A DNA stretch of 64,000 bases from Saccharum officinarum (lineage: Eukaryota > Streptophyta > Magnoliopsida > Poales > Poaceae): positions 84,207,914 to 84,271,913 of the forward strand of contig CM036158.1 in the NCBI GenBank assembly GCA_020631735.1, given 5' to 3'. The position numbers were made by a program, and so were the translations under genes. The notes under the pieces were generated by a model. The model was not told where the DNA came from. It ran no database searches and saw only the letters and a program-made list of their open reading frames with translations. Below are positions 22,161 to 33,591 of the stretch, piece by piece. How positions within the stretch are numbered: position 1 is the first letter of the stretch; each line of letters begins with the position of its first letter.

Positions 22161-22784
22161 ATGGCACGTACCAAGAGGACCGCTCGCAAATCCACTGGAG
22201 GCAGTGCACCTCGTCACCAGCTCGCTCCACGTGAGCCCTGCCCTGAGCCCACTGAGGTGGAAAGGCTGAGGGCTGAGATGGCCGAAGTGACTGCTGCCCG
22301 GAATGCAGCGCGTCAGCAACTGGAGCAAGTGATCCGTGATCGTGACTAGGAAACACTTGCAGTCCAGAGATTGACAGTAGCAAATCGCAACTGTCAACGC
22401 ATGCTGGTCCATGTCATGAATCAGAGGGATGAAGCCTGGCACAAGGAGAACATTCTGAGAGCTCGTCAGTTTGAGCTCGAGCAACAGTTGGAGAATGCTG
22501 AAGAATACAATGACAATCTTCATGAAGAAGTGCACCACCTGAACAACCAGCTAAATCCTCTGCTGCCTCGAAACAACAACGCAGATGAGGACATGGGTTC
22601 GGGAATCATCATGGCGGAAGATGATGATGAAGTGGAGGTCAATGGGCCCTAAGATGCCGCACCAGAAGAAGAGCCAGAAGAAGAAGAAGAAGAAGAAGAA
22701 CAAGAAGAAGACGAGGAGTTAGAGCCTGTTAGCGACGAGGATGGCGGGGAGATCCTTGACACCGACTCTAAGGACGATGCTTAG
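22161..22784 (+). pseudogene. E2 pre-gag ORF: histone H3 tail mimic, coiled coil, acidic tail
   Basis: Residues 1-22 read like the N-terminal tail of histone H3: ARTKRTARKSTGG, then SAPRHQLA; 19 of 22 positions including Met agree, and the changes are at H3 positions 5, 14 and 18. H3 lysines 4 and 9 with the ARKS context are kept. After this the resemblance ends: residues 33-140 form heptad-rich charged helices (VERLRAEMAEV, ELEQQLENAEE), and the C-terminus is very acidic, partly from a (gaa)n run near 22675-22700. Two in-frame stops, TAG 22347-22349 and TAA 22650-22652, break it; the last stop is TAG 22782-22784. I chose the ATG at 22161 because it is preceded by a splice-like ttgctacag; the ATG at 22125 would add 12 residues. 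Confidence 0.75.
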
Positions 22785-23444
22785 AGTAGTCATCACGTAG
22801 CTACGATGTCAGAATCATCTTTTGTGCCTCCTGGGGTTGGAATGAGGCTTTGTAATAACGTGACTTTTGGGATGTAAGGTCGAACCCTATGTTTCCTAGA
22901 TGTTTAGTTGAACCTGTTAATTTCGATCACAATTGGATGTCTTATTGCATGCTTTCGATGATGGTGTCACGATTAGCACCCTTCGGTGCCGCTACGAAAC
23001 CGAGGGCCTCCTATGGCGCGCGACATAAGGTTGTGCTGCTTGGCACGCGCTGGTATCGAGGTGGCTAGTCATGATCCACCATGGGACTCTACCGTTGAGA
23101 AGTCTCTTTGTGGTCAGTTTGAAGTAGCCTTTCTTAGTCAACTAAAAATTTTGAGATCGAATCCAAGTACCGGGCGAAAGGTCAAAAATCACGTAGATAT
23201 TAACGTAAACGGTTCAGTAACTGTTGTGCTCCTTGTGAGTGAGCCTTTATCAAAGTACATCTTGTTGGATTCCCTCGCATGATTGCGTCAATTGATGCGC
23301 TTGAATGGATTGTGCGGTTGTGATGAATTATTGTGCTATGAGTATTTTGAGAAGTCCATTTCATGAAGTCAGTTTGACATATTTACAATAATTCATCTAC
23401 AAATTTCCCACATCGTCAGTGCTCATTGGCTATGCATTTTGCAG
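22785..23444 (+). other. Spacer between pre-gag ORF and gag of E2
   Basis: No convincing ORF; a 98-codon frame at 22986 shows no known motif. It ends in gcattttgcag directly before the gag ATG, a good splice-acceptor shape, like the E1 spacer. Confidence 0.5.
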
Positions 23445-24830
23445 ATGTCGTATAATCTCCGTCGGGGTCGTGGCAATGAGGATGAGGAACAGCCACCCCC
23501 TCCACCACCACCTACCCTGGCTGAGCTGATGCAGACCGTGGTCAAAGGGCAGCACATGCTGGCAGATGCTATGCGCCAGCTTGCCAACCGGGAGGCTCGT
23601 CATGGCCGCCAGGGCCCAGAACCCAATCAGTACAGTGATTTCAAGGACTTTCTTGATACTAAGCCCCCGCTCTTTAAGGAGGCGGAGGAACCACTGCAAG
23701 CTGACGAGTGGTTGAACACTATTGAACAAAAGTTTCGTCTGCTTCGTTTGACCGATGAGCTAAAAACTGAATATGTTTCTCACCAACTTCATGGTCCAGC
23801 GGGTATTTGGTGGAGCCACTATCATTCCACACTGCCTGCAAATGTCTCGATTGCTTGGGACCAGTTCAAGGCCGCATTCCGTGGGAACTATATTCCTCCA
23901 GGTCTTATGGCAATCAAGCACACAGAATTCATGAGGTTATCACAGGGAAATAAAAGCTTGACTGAATATCTACAATCTTTCAACAACCTGGCAAGGTATG
24001 CCACAGAGTTTGTGGATACCGATGCTAAGAAAATTACTAGCTTTAAAAGAGGCCTCGGCCCAAAGCTGATGAAGACTATGGGCACTAGCAAGTGTACTAC
24101 CTTCAATGAATTTATCAGTGATGCTCTGACTCAAGAGAACAATAACTCTATCTATGCTGCTTCTAAGAGCCGCAAGAGGGCACTTGAGGCAGGTGCTTCA
24201 CAGTCTCGAGCTCCAGCTACCCCGAGGGCTCCTCCTCGCCCTCCTGCCATAAGTGCTAAGTTCCGTCCTCCGCAAAAGAAGGCGCCAGTGAAGACTGGGT
24301 TTCGCAAGGCATATATAGTGGCTCTGCCAAAGGGTAATTCGGGCCAAGGCAGCTCCAGTGTCCCTCCTAGCAACATGCCTTGCTGGAACTACAACAAGCC
24401 AGGCCATTGGTCCAGGAACTATCCTTACCCTAAGAAGAATGTCAACCAAGGTGGCCGTCAAGGGCACGCTCATTATAACAGTATTGAGGAAATCCCATCT
24501 GGTGAGGTTGTCACTGCTGGTAAGTTCCTAGTTGACCAACATCCTGCAGTGGTACTTTTTGATTCAGGTGCTTCGCATTCCTTTATCAGTCCTAAGTTTG
24601 CATCAAAGTATGCACACAAATTGCATACTGTTGAAGGTGGAGGTTATTGCATTAGCGCAGCAAGTGGGAATATTTCCACAAATAAAGTAGTGGGGAATCT
24701 TGAGCTTGAGATGGAAGGGTGAAACTACTCGCTTGCCTTAGTGGTTTTGCCGGGATTAGGCATAGATGTTATTCTGGGCATGAATTGGATGAGTCAGAAT
24801 GGGGTACTCATTGATACATCCACTCGGTAG
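23445..24830 (+). pseudogene. gag: E2 gag and protease
   Basis: Starts MSYNLRRGRG after a CAG. Proline run, then the Ty3 Gag core (EPLQADEWLNTIE, GIWWSHY, the FRGNYIPPGLM block), a basic Pro-rich linker and a damaged zinc knuckle, CWNYNKPGHWSRNYPYP, in which the second and last Cys are Tyr. The protease follows in frame: DSGASHSFIS near 24560. TGA at 24720-24722 interrupts it; VILGMNWM, the second protease block, follows in frame before TAG near 24828. Confidence 0.88.
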
Positions 24831-26638
24831 TTATGCTCAGAGATCCTACAGATCAAAAGGGTTTTCTGGTAAACTTCCTAGAAAAGTTGATTTGTCTAGG
24901 GAAGTTCATGCTGTGCAAGCAAAGGTGTTGGCCGAAATTCCCGTAGTGAATGAGTTTCCGGATGTTTTTCCTGATGATTTGCCGGGACTCCCTCCGGATC
25001 GGGATGTGGAATTTAAAATTGAGTTGTTGCCTGGCACGGCTTCCATCTCTAGGAGACCTTATAGGATGCCTCCGAATGAGCTAGCTAAACTTAAGGTGCA
25101 ATTGAATGAACTTTGAAGAAGGGGTTGATTCGTCCCAGTTCGTCTCCGTGGGGATGTCCTGCTATCTTTGTAAAGAAGAAGGATCAGTCGTTGTGAATGT
25201 GCGTAGATTATAGACCTCTGAATGCAGTCACTGTCAAAAATAAGTATCCCCTACCACGTATCGATATCCTGTTCGATCAGTTGTCCAAAGCTAAAGTCTT
25301 TTCCAAGATTGATCTGAGGTCTGGTTACCATCAGATTAAAATCCGTCCGAAGATATTCCAAAAACAGCTTTCTCAATAAGATACGGCCTTTATGAGTATC
25401 TTGTTATGTCTTTCGGCCTGACAAATGCCCCCGCACACTTCATGTGCTTGATGAATTCGGTGTTTATGCCTGAATTGGACAAGTTTGTGGTGGTGTTTAT
25501 TGATGACATCTTGATATATTCTGAAAGTGAGGAAGAACACGCTGAACACCTGCGGATTGTTCTCACCAGACTACGAGAACATCAACTGTATGCGAAGTTC
25601 AGTAAATGTGAGTTCTGGCTTCGTGAAGTACCTTTCCTTGGGCATGTGTTGTCCGATGGGGGAATTATGGTGGATCCCGCCAAGGTACAAGAAGTATTGA
25701 ATTGGAAGGCTCCTACTTCGGTTCATGAGGTCTGGAGTTTTCTTGGGTTGGCTGGCTATTATCGTCGCTTCATCCCGGATTTCTCAAAAATAGCCAAACC
25801 CATGACTCGGTTGCTACAAAAAGACACCAGGTTTGTCTGGACTCCTAAGTGTGATGCGGCTTTTCACCAACTGCGCACCCTCCTAACCTCGACTCCGGTT
25901 TTGGCACAACCGGATATCGAGAAACCATTTGATGTTTATTGTGATGCCTCAGGCATAGGTTTGGGAGGTGTGTTGATGCAGGAAGGCCAAGTGATTGCAT
26001 ATACCTCTCGACAACTTCAGAAGCATGAGGTGAATTATCCAACGCATGACTTAGAACTGGCCGTAGTTGTTCATGCTTTGAAAGTATGGCAGCATTATCT
26101 GCTGGGCATTGTCTGCAATATCTACACAGACCACAAAAGCCTCAAATACATCTTCACCCAACCCGAGTTAAATATGCGTCAAAGAAGATGGCTCGAGTTG
26201 ATTAAGGATTATAACCTTCAAGTGCACTATCATCCTGGCAAGGCAAATGTGGTTGCGGATGCTTTAAGCCGTAAGTCTCATTGCCATTCCCTAGTTGAAA
26301 CTGATTTTCATCGATCTCGCCTTCTACATCCAGTAGTCTTGTACAACGTCACTGTCAGTTGTACTCTCAAAAGCAGAATTATTGAGCTCCAAAAGACTGA
26401 TCCTGGTGTATTCCACATAAAACGCAAGATGAAAGAGCAAGAAACTACACAGTTCAGGGTAGATGAAGAGGGTGTACTATGGTTCAAGGATAGGTTAGTT
26501 GTGCCTAAGGACCGAGAGCTTAGAAATGATATTATGTCTGAAGCACACTCCTCTAAGTTGTCCATCCATCCTGGTAGCAATAAGATGTATTATGATTTGA
26601 AGCCATACTATTGGTGGACCAAAATGCGGAAAGAATAG
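24831..26638 (+). pseudogene. pol: E2 pol: RT and RNase H, broken
   Basis: Several frame changes. [17 protein letters not shown] and PYRMPP mark the RT start (to about 25115). A frame slip at about 25115 and a TGA at about 25195 follow, then [10 protein letters not shown] and [12 protein letters not shown] to about 25345, where one base is missing. From 25406 to 26638 the frame is open: [13 protein letters not shown] (about 25500), [13 protein letters not shown], RNase H with [21 protein letters not shown] and the closing [16 protein letters not shown], then the first His of the integrase zinc site ([13 protein letters not shown]). Confidence 0.9.
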
Positions 26639-27845
26639 CTGCGTATGTTGCCAGGTGTGACACCTGCTGTAGAGTTAAAGCTGTGCATATGAAAGCTGGG
26701 TTACTTCAACCACTTTCTATCCTAGGTTGGAAATGGGAAGAGATAAGTATGGATTTCATTATCGGACTTTCTCCTACTGTCAAAAATCATAACTCCATCT
26801 GGGTAATTGTGGATCATTTAACCAAATCAGCTCACTTCATTCTTGTTAGAGTGGACTATCGTCCCACTGACTATGCTGAGTTGTACTTCAATCAGATAGT
26901 CTGACTCCATGGGGTACCTCGCACTATCATTTCTGACCGTGGTCCCCAGTTCACTGCTCGCTTTTGGGAGCACTTGCATCACCTTCTGGGAACCAAGTTA
27001 GTGAGAAGCTCTGCTTATCACCCCCAGACGTTAGGTCAGACGGAACGGGTTAACCAAATCTTGGAAGATCTGTTGCAGGCATGTGTCATTTCATCCAAGG
27101 GTTCTTGGGAAAAATGGTTACCTCTAGCCGAATTCTCGTACAATAATAGTTACCAAGAGAGTATTAAGATGGCCCCATTCGAAGCTTTGTACGGTCGTAA
27201 GTGTAGAACTCCACTAAACTGGGTAGAAGCTGGTGAAAGAAGGTATTATGGTATTGATTTTGTTCAGGAAGTTGAGGAACAAGTCCGTACCATCCAAAAA
27301 CATATGGCTGCAGCCCAAGCTAGACAGAAAAACTATGCTGATCATCGTAGAAAGCCACTCGAGTTTGAAGTTGGAGACTTCGTTTACCTAAAGTTTCTCC
27401 AATGAAGAGTGTCCAACGTTTTGGTATTAAGCGGAAACTTGCGCCAAGATACGTGGGTCCTTTCCAGATCATAGGCAAGAGTGGAGCTGTTGCGTACAAA
27501 ATCCAGTTACCTCCTGAAATGAGTGCCATATTCAACGTCTTCCATGTATCTCAGCTCAAAAAGTGTCTTCGAGTTCCTGAGGAAAGAGTCCCTTTAGGAG
27601 ATATCAGGCTGGAATCCGATCTAACTTACGAAGAAAAGCCAGTCCGAGTGATCGATACTCAGGAACGAGTGACTAGAAGCAAAGTGGTTAAGTGGTATAA
27701 AGTAATGTGGAGTAATCAGGGTAGTGAAAGTGACGCTACATGGGAACGGGAGGACTATCTGCGGGATGGTTATAAGGAATTCTATGAAAAATGGTACGCT
27801 TTCCAAATCTCGGGACGAGATTTTTATAAGGGGGGAGGGCTGTAA
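26611..27845 (+). pseudogene. pol: E2 integrase with chromodomain
   Basis: It overlaps the previous frame by a frameshift near 26635. The zinc site CDTCCRVK is present (a Cys replaces the usual Gln). Core: IVDHLTKSAHF, a TGA at 26902-26904, then IISDRGPQFTARF and the AYHPQTLGQTERVNQ block with the catalytic Glu. A one-base slip near 27400 leads to GPFQIIGK, NVFHVSQLKK and, from about 27640, a chromodomain (VIDTQERVTRSK, then ESDATWEREDYL). The frame ends at TAA 27843-27845, just inside the LTR. The chromodomain matters for the H3-mimic idea, as this fold reads methylated H3 tails in cellular proteins. Confidence 0.9.
27828..27840 (+). other. E2 polypurine tract
   Basis: aaggggggagggc directly before the 3' LTR. 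Confidence 0.8.
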
Positions 27846-30800
27846 CACCTCAGGTGTTTGGCTTCCTTAAGTGCATTGCATTTCATGAGCATTAACATTA
27901 ATCACCTCATTCATGAGTGGGAGCATCATTCATTTCATGCATGAGCTTATAATATGTGAAACATGCTTTGGAAACATTGCCACATATGTTATATTTCATG
28001 TGAAGTAAGAAGTGAGTAGTGTGCAACACACAAGTACCTTATGTGCAATTTCATTGGAAACATGCTAACCACTTCAGTGTAACATAATTAGCAAGTGTTA
28101 TGCAACACACTCATGCAACATGTGCAACATGAGCTTGCAACAATTGGGTGGAATATTGATTTGCTTGTTTCAAAGTGTGTGACACTAGGAATTTCGTGTA
28201 ACCAATGTATAGAGTGGCTAATTAGGTCTCATAACACCTTAATTATATTTAGGAAAGTAGTGGAGCAATGTTCATGTTGACCAAAATTACCAAATTGCCC
28301 TTCCAAATGTTGTTGACTAAGTGTGGACCCTAGAGTGATCTGGTTTGACCAATTAAAAAGTATAGCTTAGAGATCTTGCATGGAGGAGCAACCTTAAGCA
28401 AAGTTGTAGAGAATTTCATAAGGAACAAAAGTTCTAATATGGCCATCTCATGAAAATGACCAGAAAATATTCAAAAATTGCCCACAAGTCAGTATTAGAG
28501 GTTGGTTTGGGACTTAGCATTTTTGGCTAAGTGTGAAGTTGTAAACAGTTTCAATGTACCCCACTTTGGCACCTTATAACTCACAAACCAGGCCGAATCA
28601 GTCCTGGAGCCAATTGACAAAGTTGTAGTCCTCATGTAGCTCTACAATTTTGGTATTATCATCTTCTGCTAACTCGAGCTGGTTTAGGAGATAATCATCG
28701 ACAAAGTTGCTTGTCAGTCACCGTTTCGGCCTCGTCAATTCAGTCGCCGTTCTTTAGTCGGTGGCCGACCGACGGCAGGGCAACGCCGACGCGTGCCGCG
28801 CCGTGGCAACCGTACGCCGGCCGCGGTCCCACCCGTCACGTCACCAAGCCTTCAAGGCCGCCACGACGACGGTCTCTGCCTCACTCGCGCCACACCTCCC
28901 TCTCCCTTTCGTTCTTCCCTCCACCGGGCGGAACAACCGAGCGCAGCTCCCGCCTCCACTCCGGCGAGCTCGTGCGCGCGCACCACCGCACCACTGTCCA
29001 AAAACTCACACACCGCTCCGCCTTGAAGCCCCCTCCATCTTCCACCTCGCAGCTGGGTCAATTGTGGGGAGGTAAGGCGGCATTGCCGTGTCCGCCACCG
29101 TCCGCCTCAGACATTCCTCGCCGGAGCGCTCCCGTAGCGTGGCCGTGCTCCTCTGGTGCTCTACTGTCTTCATTCTTGGGTGCGTTGGGTCCGTCTGGAG
29201 TTGCTGATGCTCACGGACCAGTCATTTGGGATGAGCCGCCGTATAGCTCACCGACGTCGGCAAGCCACGGCCGTGGACCGCCATGCCTGACGATGAGCGC
29301 CTCCCCATGGTTCCGCCGCCCCGTTCTTGCCACCAATTGACTTAGCTCGATGACGTGGTCGCGCTCGTCGCTCAGTTTCGCCGGTCGGCTCACCGCCGCG
29401 CGATCTCCGCGGCACCGCAGCTCCTCCCCTCCGCCTCTCTCTCGCTGACCAGTGGGGCCTTCCGGTCAGCCCCACGCGCGCACGGGCGGGACAGCCTGAG
29501 CAGGCCGCGCGCGTAGTTGGGCCGCGTCCGCGTAGGGCCGGCCCAGTAGCGAGTTAGGGTTCGGTTTTGTTTTTTTTTTCTTTTCATTTTTGTCACAGAT
29601 TTTAGTTGATGTTTGGAAAATGTAGATCTAGGGTTTTACTTGCCCAAAAATTATGAGATAAATTTTGTTAGGATCTACATGATGTGTAGTATTTTAGAAA
29701 AATATAAAGCTGATATGTAATGTTTAGTTTCTGGGAGAATTAAATAGATCTTTCAAATGTGTTTTGAAATGAAGGCAAATTTGTTAAATGTATAACTTGA
29801 GCTGTAGTATTCCAAAAATTATGAAATTTGGTGGGTAGACTAATTTATACTTGCTCTAGCTTTGGTAAAAATTTGGGCAGTAGTGCTTAAGTACTTTTCA
29901 AGTTATAATGCTATCTTGTTATTTTAGGAAATACTTAAATGAATTTTTGTAATTTTTCTACATGTGCAATGTTCTTATAACTTTTTGGAGAATGTCTTGG
30001 TACCCTAAAGTGTCCAAGAAAATTATGAAATCTGTTGTTTGATACTTTTCAATATGATTTGTTAATTATACAAAAATCAGCCTTTTTGGCTTGTGAATTT
30101 TGTTTGGGAGTTTTCTGTGAATAACTTTTGTTCAAATTTTTACAGTAGCCTTCTTTTGGGCCAGGGAGCCTCCTGTAATTTTATAGAATTTTCTAAGCAG
30201 TTTCATATATGTTTAAATTCCCACTTAATTAATTAAGTAAATTAAGAAAAGGATGAAAATAAATATTTTAGGTAGGCAAACCTTACTTTCTGGTGTTTTT
30301 GTGACCTATGTGAACTTGTGGTAACATTAGTTTGGTCTTAAGGGATGTTTGCCACATAAATAAATATTTAATCTTTGCAATTCTAGGTTTTCTGGACAGC
30401 TGGTAGTATTTCTAGGTTTGACCTTTGATAAAGGTGGTTGCTGGAAAACTTGTAAATACCAAAGTTGTAGTAAGCTTGATAAACTAGCTTTGTCAAAATT
30501 TGGGAGCATTTGGCTTAGTAGTTTGGGAGTTATTGCTGTTTAAAGTGACAGTCCAGAAATTGCTACTCTCTGTTTAGAGAGGACAGATTCTGGAACTTAT
30601 GAAATTCGACATGGAAAACTTAGGAATTTAGGGTTGAGATCTGAAAATGAATTGTAGTGCATTTCTTAAGCTTTCCAGATTGTCTTAGATCATATCTTTT
30701 GGAGTTAGGAATCTTCAGTTATGTTAGAATCTTTGAGCTGCTGTCCAGAAGGTCTTACTGTGTATTTTGGTGTTGGATGTGGTAACCTAAGTAATGCTAC

Positions 30801-32419
30801 TCTTGTAATTGTTAGGTGCTAGGGCCTTAACCGAAGAAGAACAGCTATATCTTAGGTTGGGTAGATTAGGTAAGTACTTCTCCACCGGAGAAGAGATTTG
30901 CACGTATGATGAAGTGACTTGAATAGAGTACTTTCATTGCTGAAATGCATTTCATTCCGAGCATGTTGCACCATTATGCATCCATGATATTTATTGTGCA
31001 TTCATGCAATAGGTGTACCGGAGGGGTAACACTCCTCGAGTTCGAAGGAGCAATTCCGGAGGAAGTCCAGGAGCAGCCGAAGGAGCCCGAGGAACCAACC
31101 GGCGAGAAGTGCCCGCAGAAGACCTACCCGAGTGTCCTGACCACCGGCCCTCGACCTTTCTGAAAGGCAAGCCCCGGTGCATGCTGAACCCATCATTTTA
31201 TAAATCTATCTTGAGTACTTTTAATTGTTTAATGCATTAAGTTGTAGGAGTTGTATGAAAACAATTGTTGCATTATACCTATCCTTGCCCAGATATCGTA
31301 CTTAAATCCTAATTTAGGTTTAGGCACGTATCAATGCTTAGCCCTGCTTAGTACGGTAGAAGTCGGGTGATTTCCGGTCATCCGCGAGATGTAGGAAGGA
31401 GTCACGAGTGGCTTTATGGCTATCGTGGATGGAACCATGCTTTAAAATGAAATTGAGACCGGGCGGGAGTTCGATAGTACAGCCGCAAGACACTTCACGT
31501 CTTGGGTGTGGAGCTATGCCCGTCTGAGTCGTTTAAGGACCGATTCGCTGTACGTCCTTGAGTCATGTTGAACGCAGTCTAACACTTAGTTGGCCGGATA
31601 AGTCGTTCCGACCGCGAAGCCGAGTAATGTGATTCAGGCCGGGAATCGAATGGTAGGTTGCTTCTTGGAGGAGAGAAAGGATGTGCTTGGGACATTGGCG
31701 TGAGACCAAGGGGGTTTTAGAGTCCCTATCACCTGGCAGAGTGTCGCCCTTGGGGTCGCGACATCATTCGGACCCGCGATTCCTGAATCATATGAAAAGG
31801 TGGCTTGTGCGACCCTGGCAGGGGCCTGCGCGGTGAGTGTTAGAAATACCCCTCCAGCTGGATAGGAATTCGATTCGAATCGCCGTCGCTCCCGGTTAGT
31901 GAGCACTTGACTTGAGCAGCGGCAACGTAGATCTCATTAAATGAACAGGTGGTTAAGGGAATGATACAATGTTGCCACAATTCATACCTGCTCTGTGATA
32001 TAATAATGATAATTGTTTGATTATAATCAAGTGCATGCTTAGTACAGGTGCTAAGATAGATGACAGGTAAATGCTAAAAAGAACTGCTAGTACAGGTTAT
32101 AAGAGTTTCAATTACTTATGCCTTTATGCAAAATGTGATGTCAGCTAGCCTCTTGTGTAAGCCTTGCATAATCCTTGGTGTCATCTTATTTCTGGTTTTT
32201 GACGGGTAAGTCTAGCTGAGTACATTCCAGTACTCAGGGTTTATTCCCTCCTGTTGCAGATGATATGCTCTATCAAGGCTTCTGCAAAACTTGTCTCCAC
32301 CCTGCGGGTGACGAAGACTAGATCACTAGGGCGTGATCATCTTTTTATGTACTTTCCTGATGCTTTTGCGGGTTGTTGATCAACAAGACTGGCAGTAGTT
32401 AAACAAACTTGTTGTGTGT
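27841..32419 (+). repeat. E2 3' LTR, end lost in gap
   Basis: Starts TGTAACACCTCAGG and follows the 5' LTR closely to about base 32410. It holds about 630 bp of GC-rich DNA (28890-29540) that the 5' LTR has lost. About 260 bp of the LTR end are missing: the sequence after the Ns does not continue it. Confidence 0.88.
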
Positions 32420-32519
32420 NNNNNNNNNNNNNNNNNNNNNNNNNNNNNNNNNNNNNNNNNNNNNNNNNNNNNNNNNNNNNNNNNNNNNNNNNNNNNNNNN
32501 NNNNNNNNNNNNNNNNNNN
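32420..32519. other. Assembly gap, 100 N
   Basis: Exactly 100 N, the usual placeholder for a gap of unknown size. The E2 LTR stops at its left edge, and Tat-derived DNA starts at its right edge. Confidence 0.95.
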
Positions 32520-33087
32520 CTAGGGAGTGAGGAGGTGGCTCCCAAAGAAGGACCCTCTCAGATGAGTCCACTTATTCCAGGGCACGAAGGCTTGTTAAGG
32601 CTTCTAGAGGGAAGCTAGTGACAAGCTCAAGCATTATAAAGTGGTGGTGGCTCAGCTTGAAGAAGAGGTGAAGACTCTTCGAGATGCGAATGAAGGTACA
32701 TAAATGACTAGCTCATGTAAATTTGTACCTGTTGTTGGATGGAGATTGTCCCAAACCTTGCCATGTTTGTAGACCACGTCTCACCTACACTGGGTGCCTA
32801 GAGAGTGAGAGGGTGGCTCTAGCGTAGGAGATTGAAGGGTTGTGCGTCAATGCTGAAGAGTCTCGAATCCGAGCAGCGTTGTACAACATATTGAAGCCAA
32901 GCTGGTGGAAGAGCTCTCACTTCGGTTGGTCATGGCCATTGGCATCCTCAGAAGCTACATGCCTGATATTAATGTAAGCATGATCTCGCAAGGCTATAAT
33001 TGTGATGGAGGCAAGGCTGAGGAGCTCTTTGATGAGAGTCAGGCAAACACTCGAACCGTTTGTAGAGAAGCTGAACCCATCTATTAG
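32520..33087 (+). pseudogene. Tat antisense ORF of E4 (two visible exons)
   Basis: A first visible exon ends at 32695 with a charged helix (VVVAQLEEEVKTLRDANE) and donor gaag|GTACAT. The acceptor gcctag at 32811 keeps phase. The second exon (32812-33087) has SERVALA, an in-frame TAG at about 32834, an indel near 32880, then EELSLRLVMAIGILRSYMP, MISQGYNC and the end CREAEPIY. It runs against the direction of E4 pol, as in the other Tat copies here, but its C-terminus differs from copies 1 and 2, so it is a different subtype. The 5' part is lost in the gap. Confidence 0.55.
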
Positions 33088-33548
33088 TGATGAGGAGGAA
33101 TGAAAACATTTACATGTCCTTGCAACACTATGAGATGTAGTATATAAGCACTACCCTTGTTAGTCTCACATAATTCTTCTTATTTTTGCTATTTTGACCC
33201 TTTATCAAGCAATCAGTTAGACTTGTAGTAGCTAAACTTGGGCGGTTTGCGTACTGTATGTTATGCTAATTTATTATTAGGATCTAGCTTATGATGATTG
33301 AGAATTTTTGTAGACTAGTGAATAGTAGTATGATAGCCCCTGACTCTTTATTTGGATATGAGTAACCTATTCGAATGAAGAGTTGTAGACTAGTCGAAAA
33401 AAAAATGTTGAGATTGAACAGCCCCAGCCCTAGCCCTGAGTGTATTATGCTCGGGTAAAGCACGACTAAGAAAGGAAAAAGGAGTACAGAAAAATAAAGC
33501 ACTTATCTGAGTGTGACACTTCGAAAAAAACATCAGGAACGCAGTTTA
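33088..33548. other. E4 spacer between antisense ORF and pol end
   Basis: AT-rich, no ORF. The two convergent coding parts would end their transcripts here. Confidence 0.45.
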
Positions 33549-33591
33549 TTAAGCATAAAAGTGTTGTAGCTGATCCATGTTCCATGTGTTT
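33549..33591 (-). pseudogene. E4 pol, last codons
   Basis: On - it reads NTWNMDQLQHFYA and stop, the typical end of Tat pol (a WN-x-x-x-L-x-x-F-Y pattern). The rest of the integrase lies beyond the solo LTR, from 36545. Confidence 0.75.

Larger units (their letters stand above)
17176..32419 (+). mobile_element. E2: Tekay-type chromovirus with H3-tail ORF
   Basis: Complete order on +: 5' LTR (TGTAACACCTCAGG...GTTACA), initiator-Met-type PBS, pre-gag ORF, gag-protease, RT, RNase H, integrase with chromodomain, purine tract, 3' LTR. The left flank gcacg (17171-17175) is the likely target-site copy; the right one is lost in the gap. In the first 300 bp the two LTRs show four substitutions and one 1-bp indel by eye, so the insertion is fairly recent. 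All coding parts have nonsense changes or frameshifts. Confidence 0.9.

Noticed and set aside
22161..22349. Idea that 22161 is a host histone H3 gene or pseudogene
   Set aside because: Only the first 22 residues match; the histone fold is absent, and the ORF is in the fixed pre-gag position of a retrotransposon.
28711..29340. A 209-codon ORF on +
   Set aside because: GC-rich block of the E2 3' LTR; most of it is absent from the 5' LTR, and the protein is low-complexity Pro/Arg/Ser text.
32380..32618. ORFs running through the N block
   Set aside because: They are translated across unknown bases.
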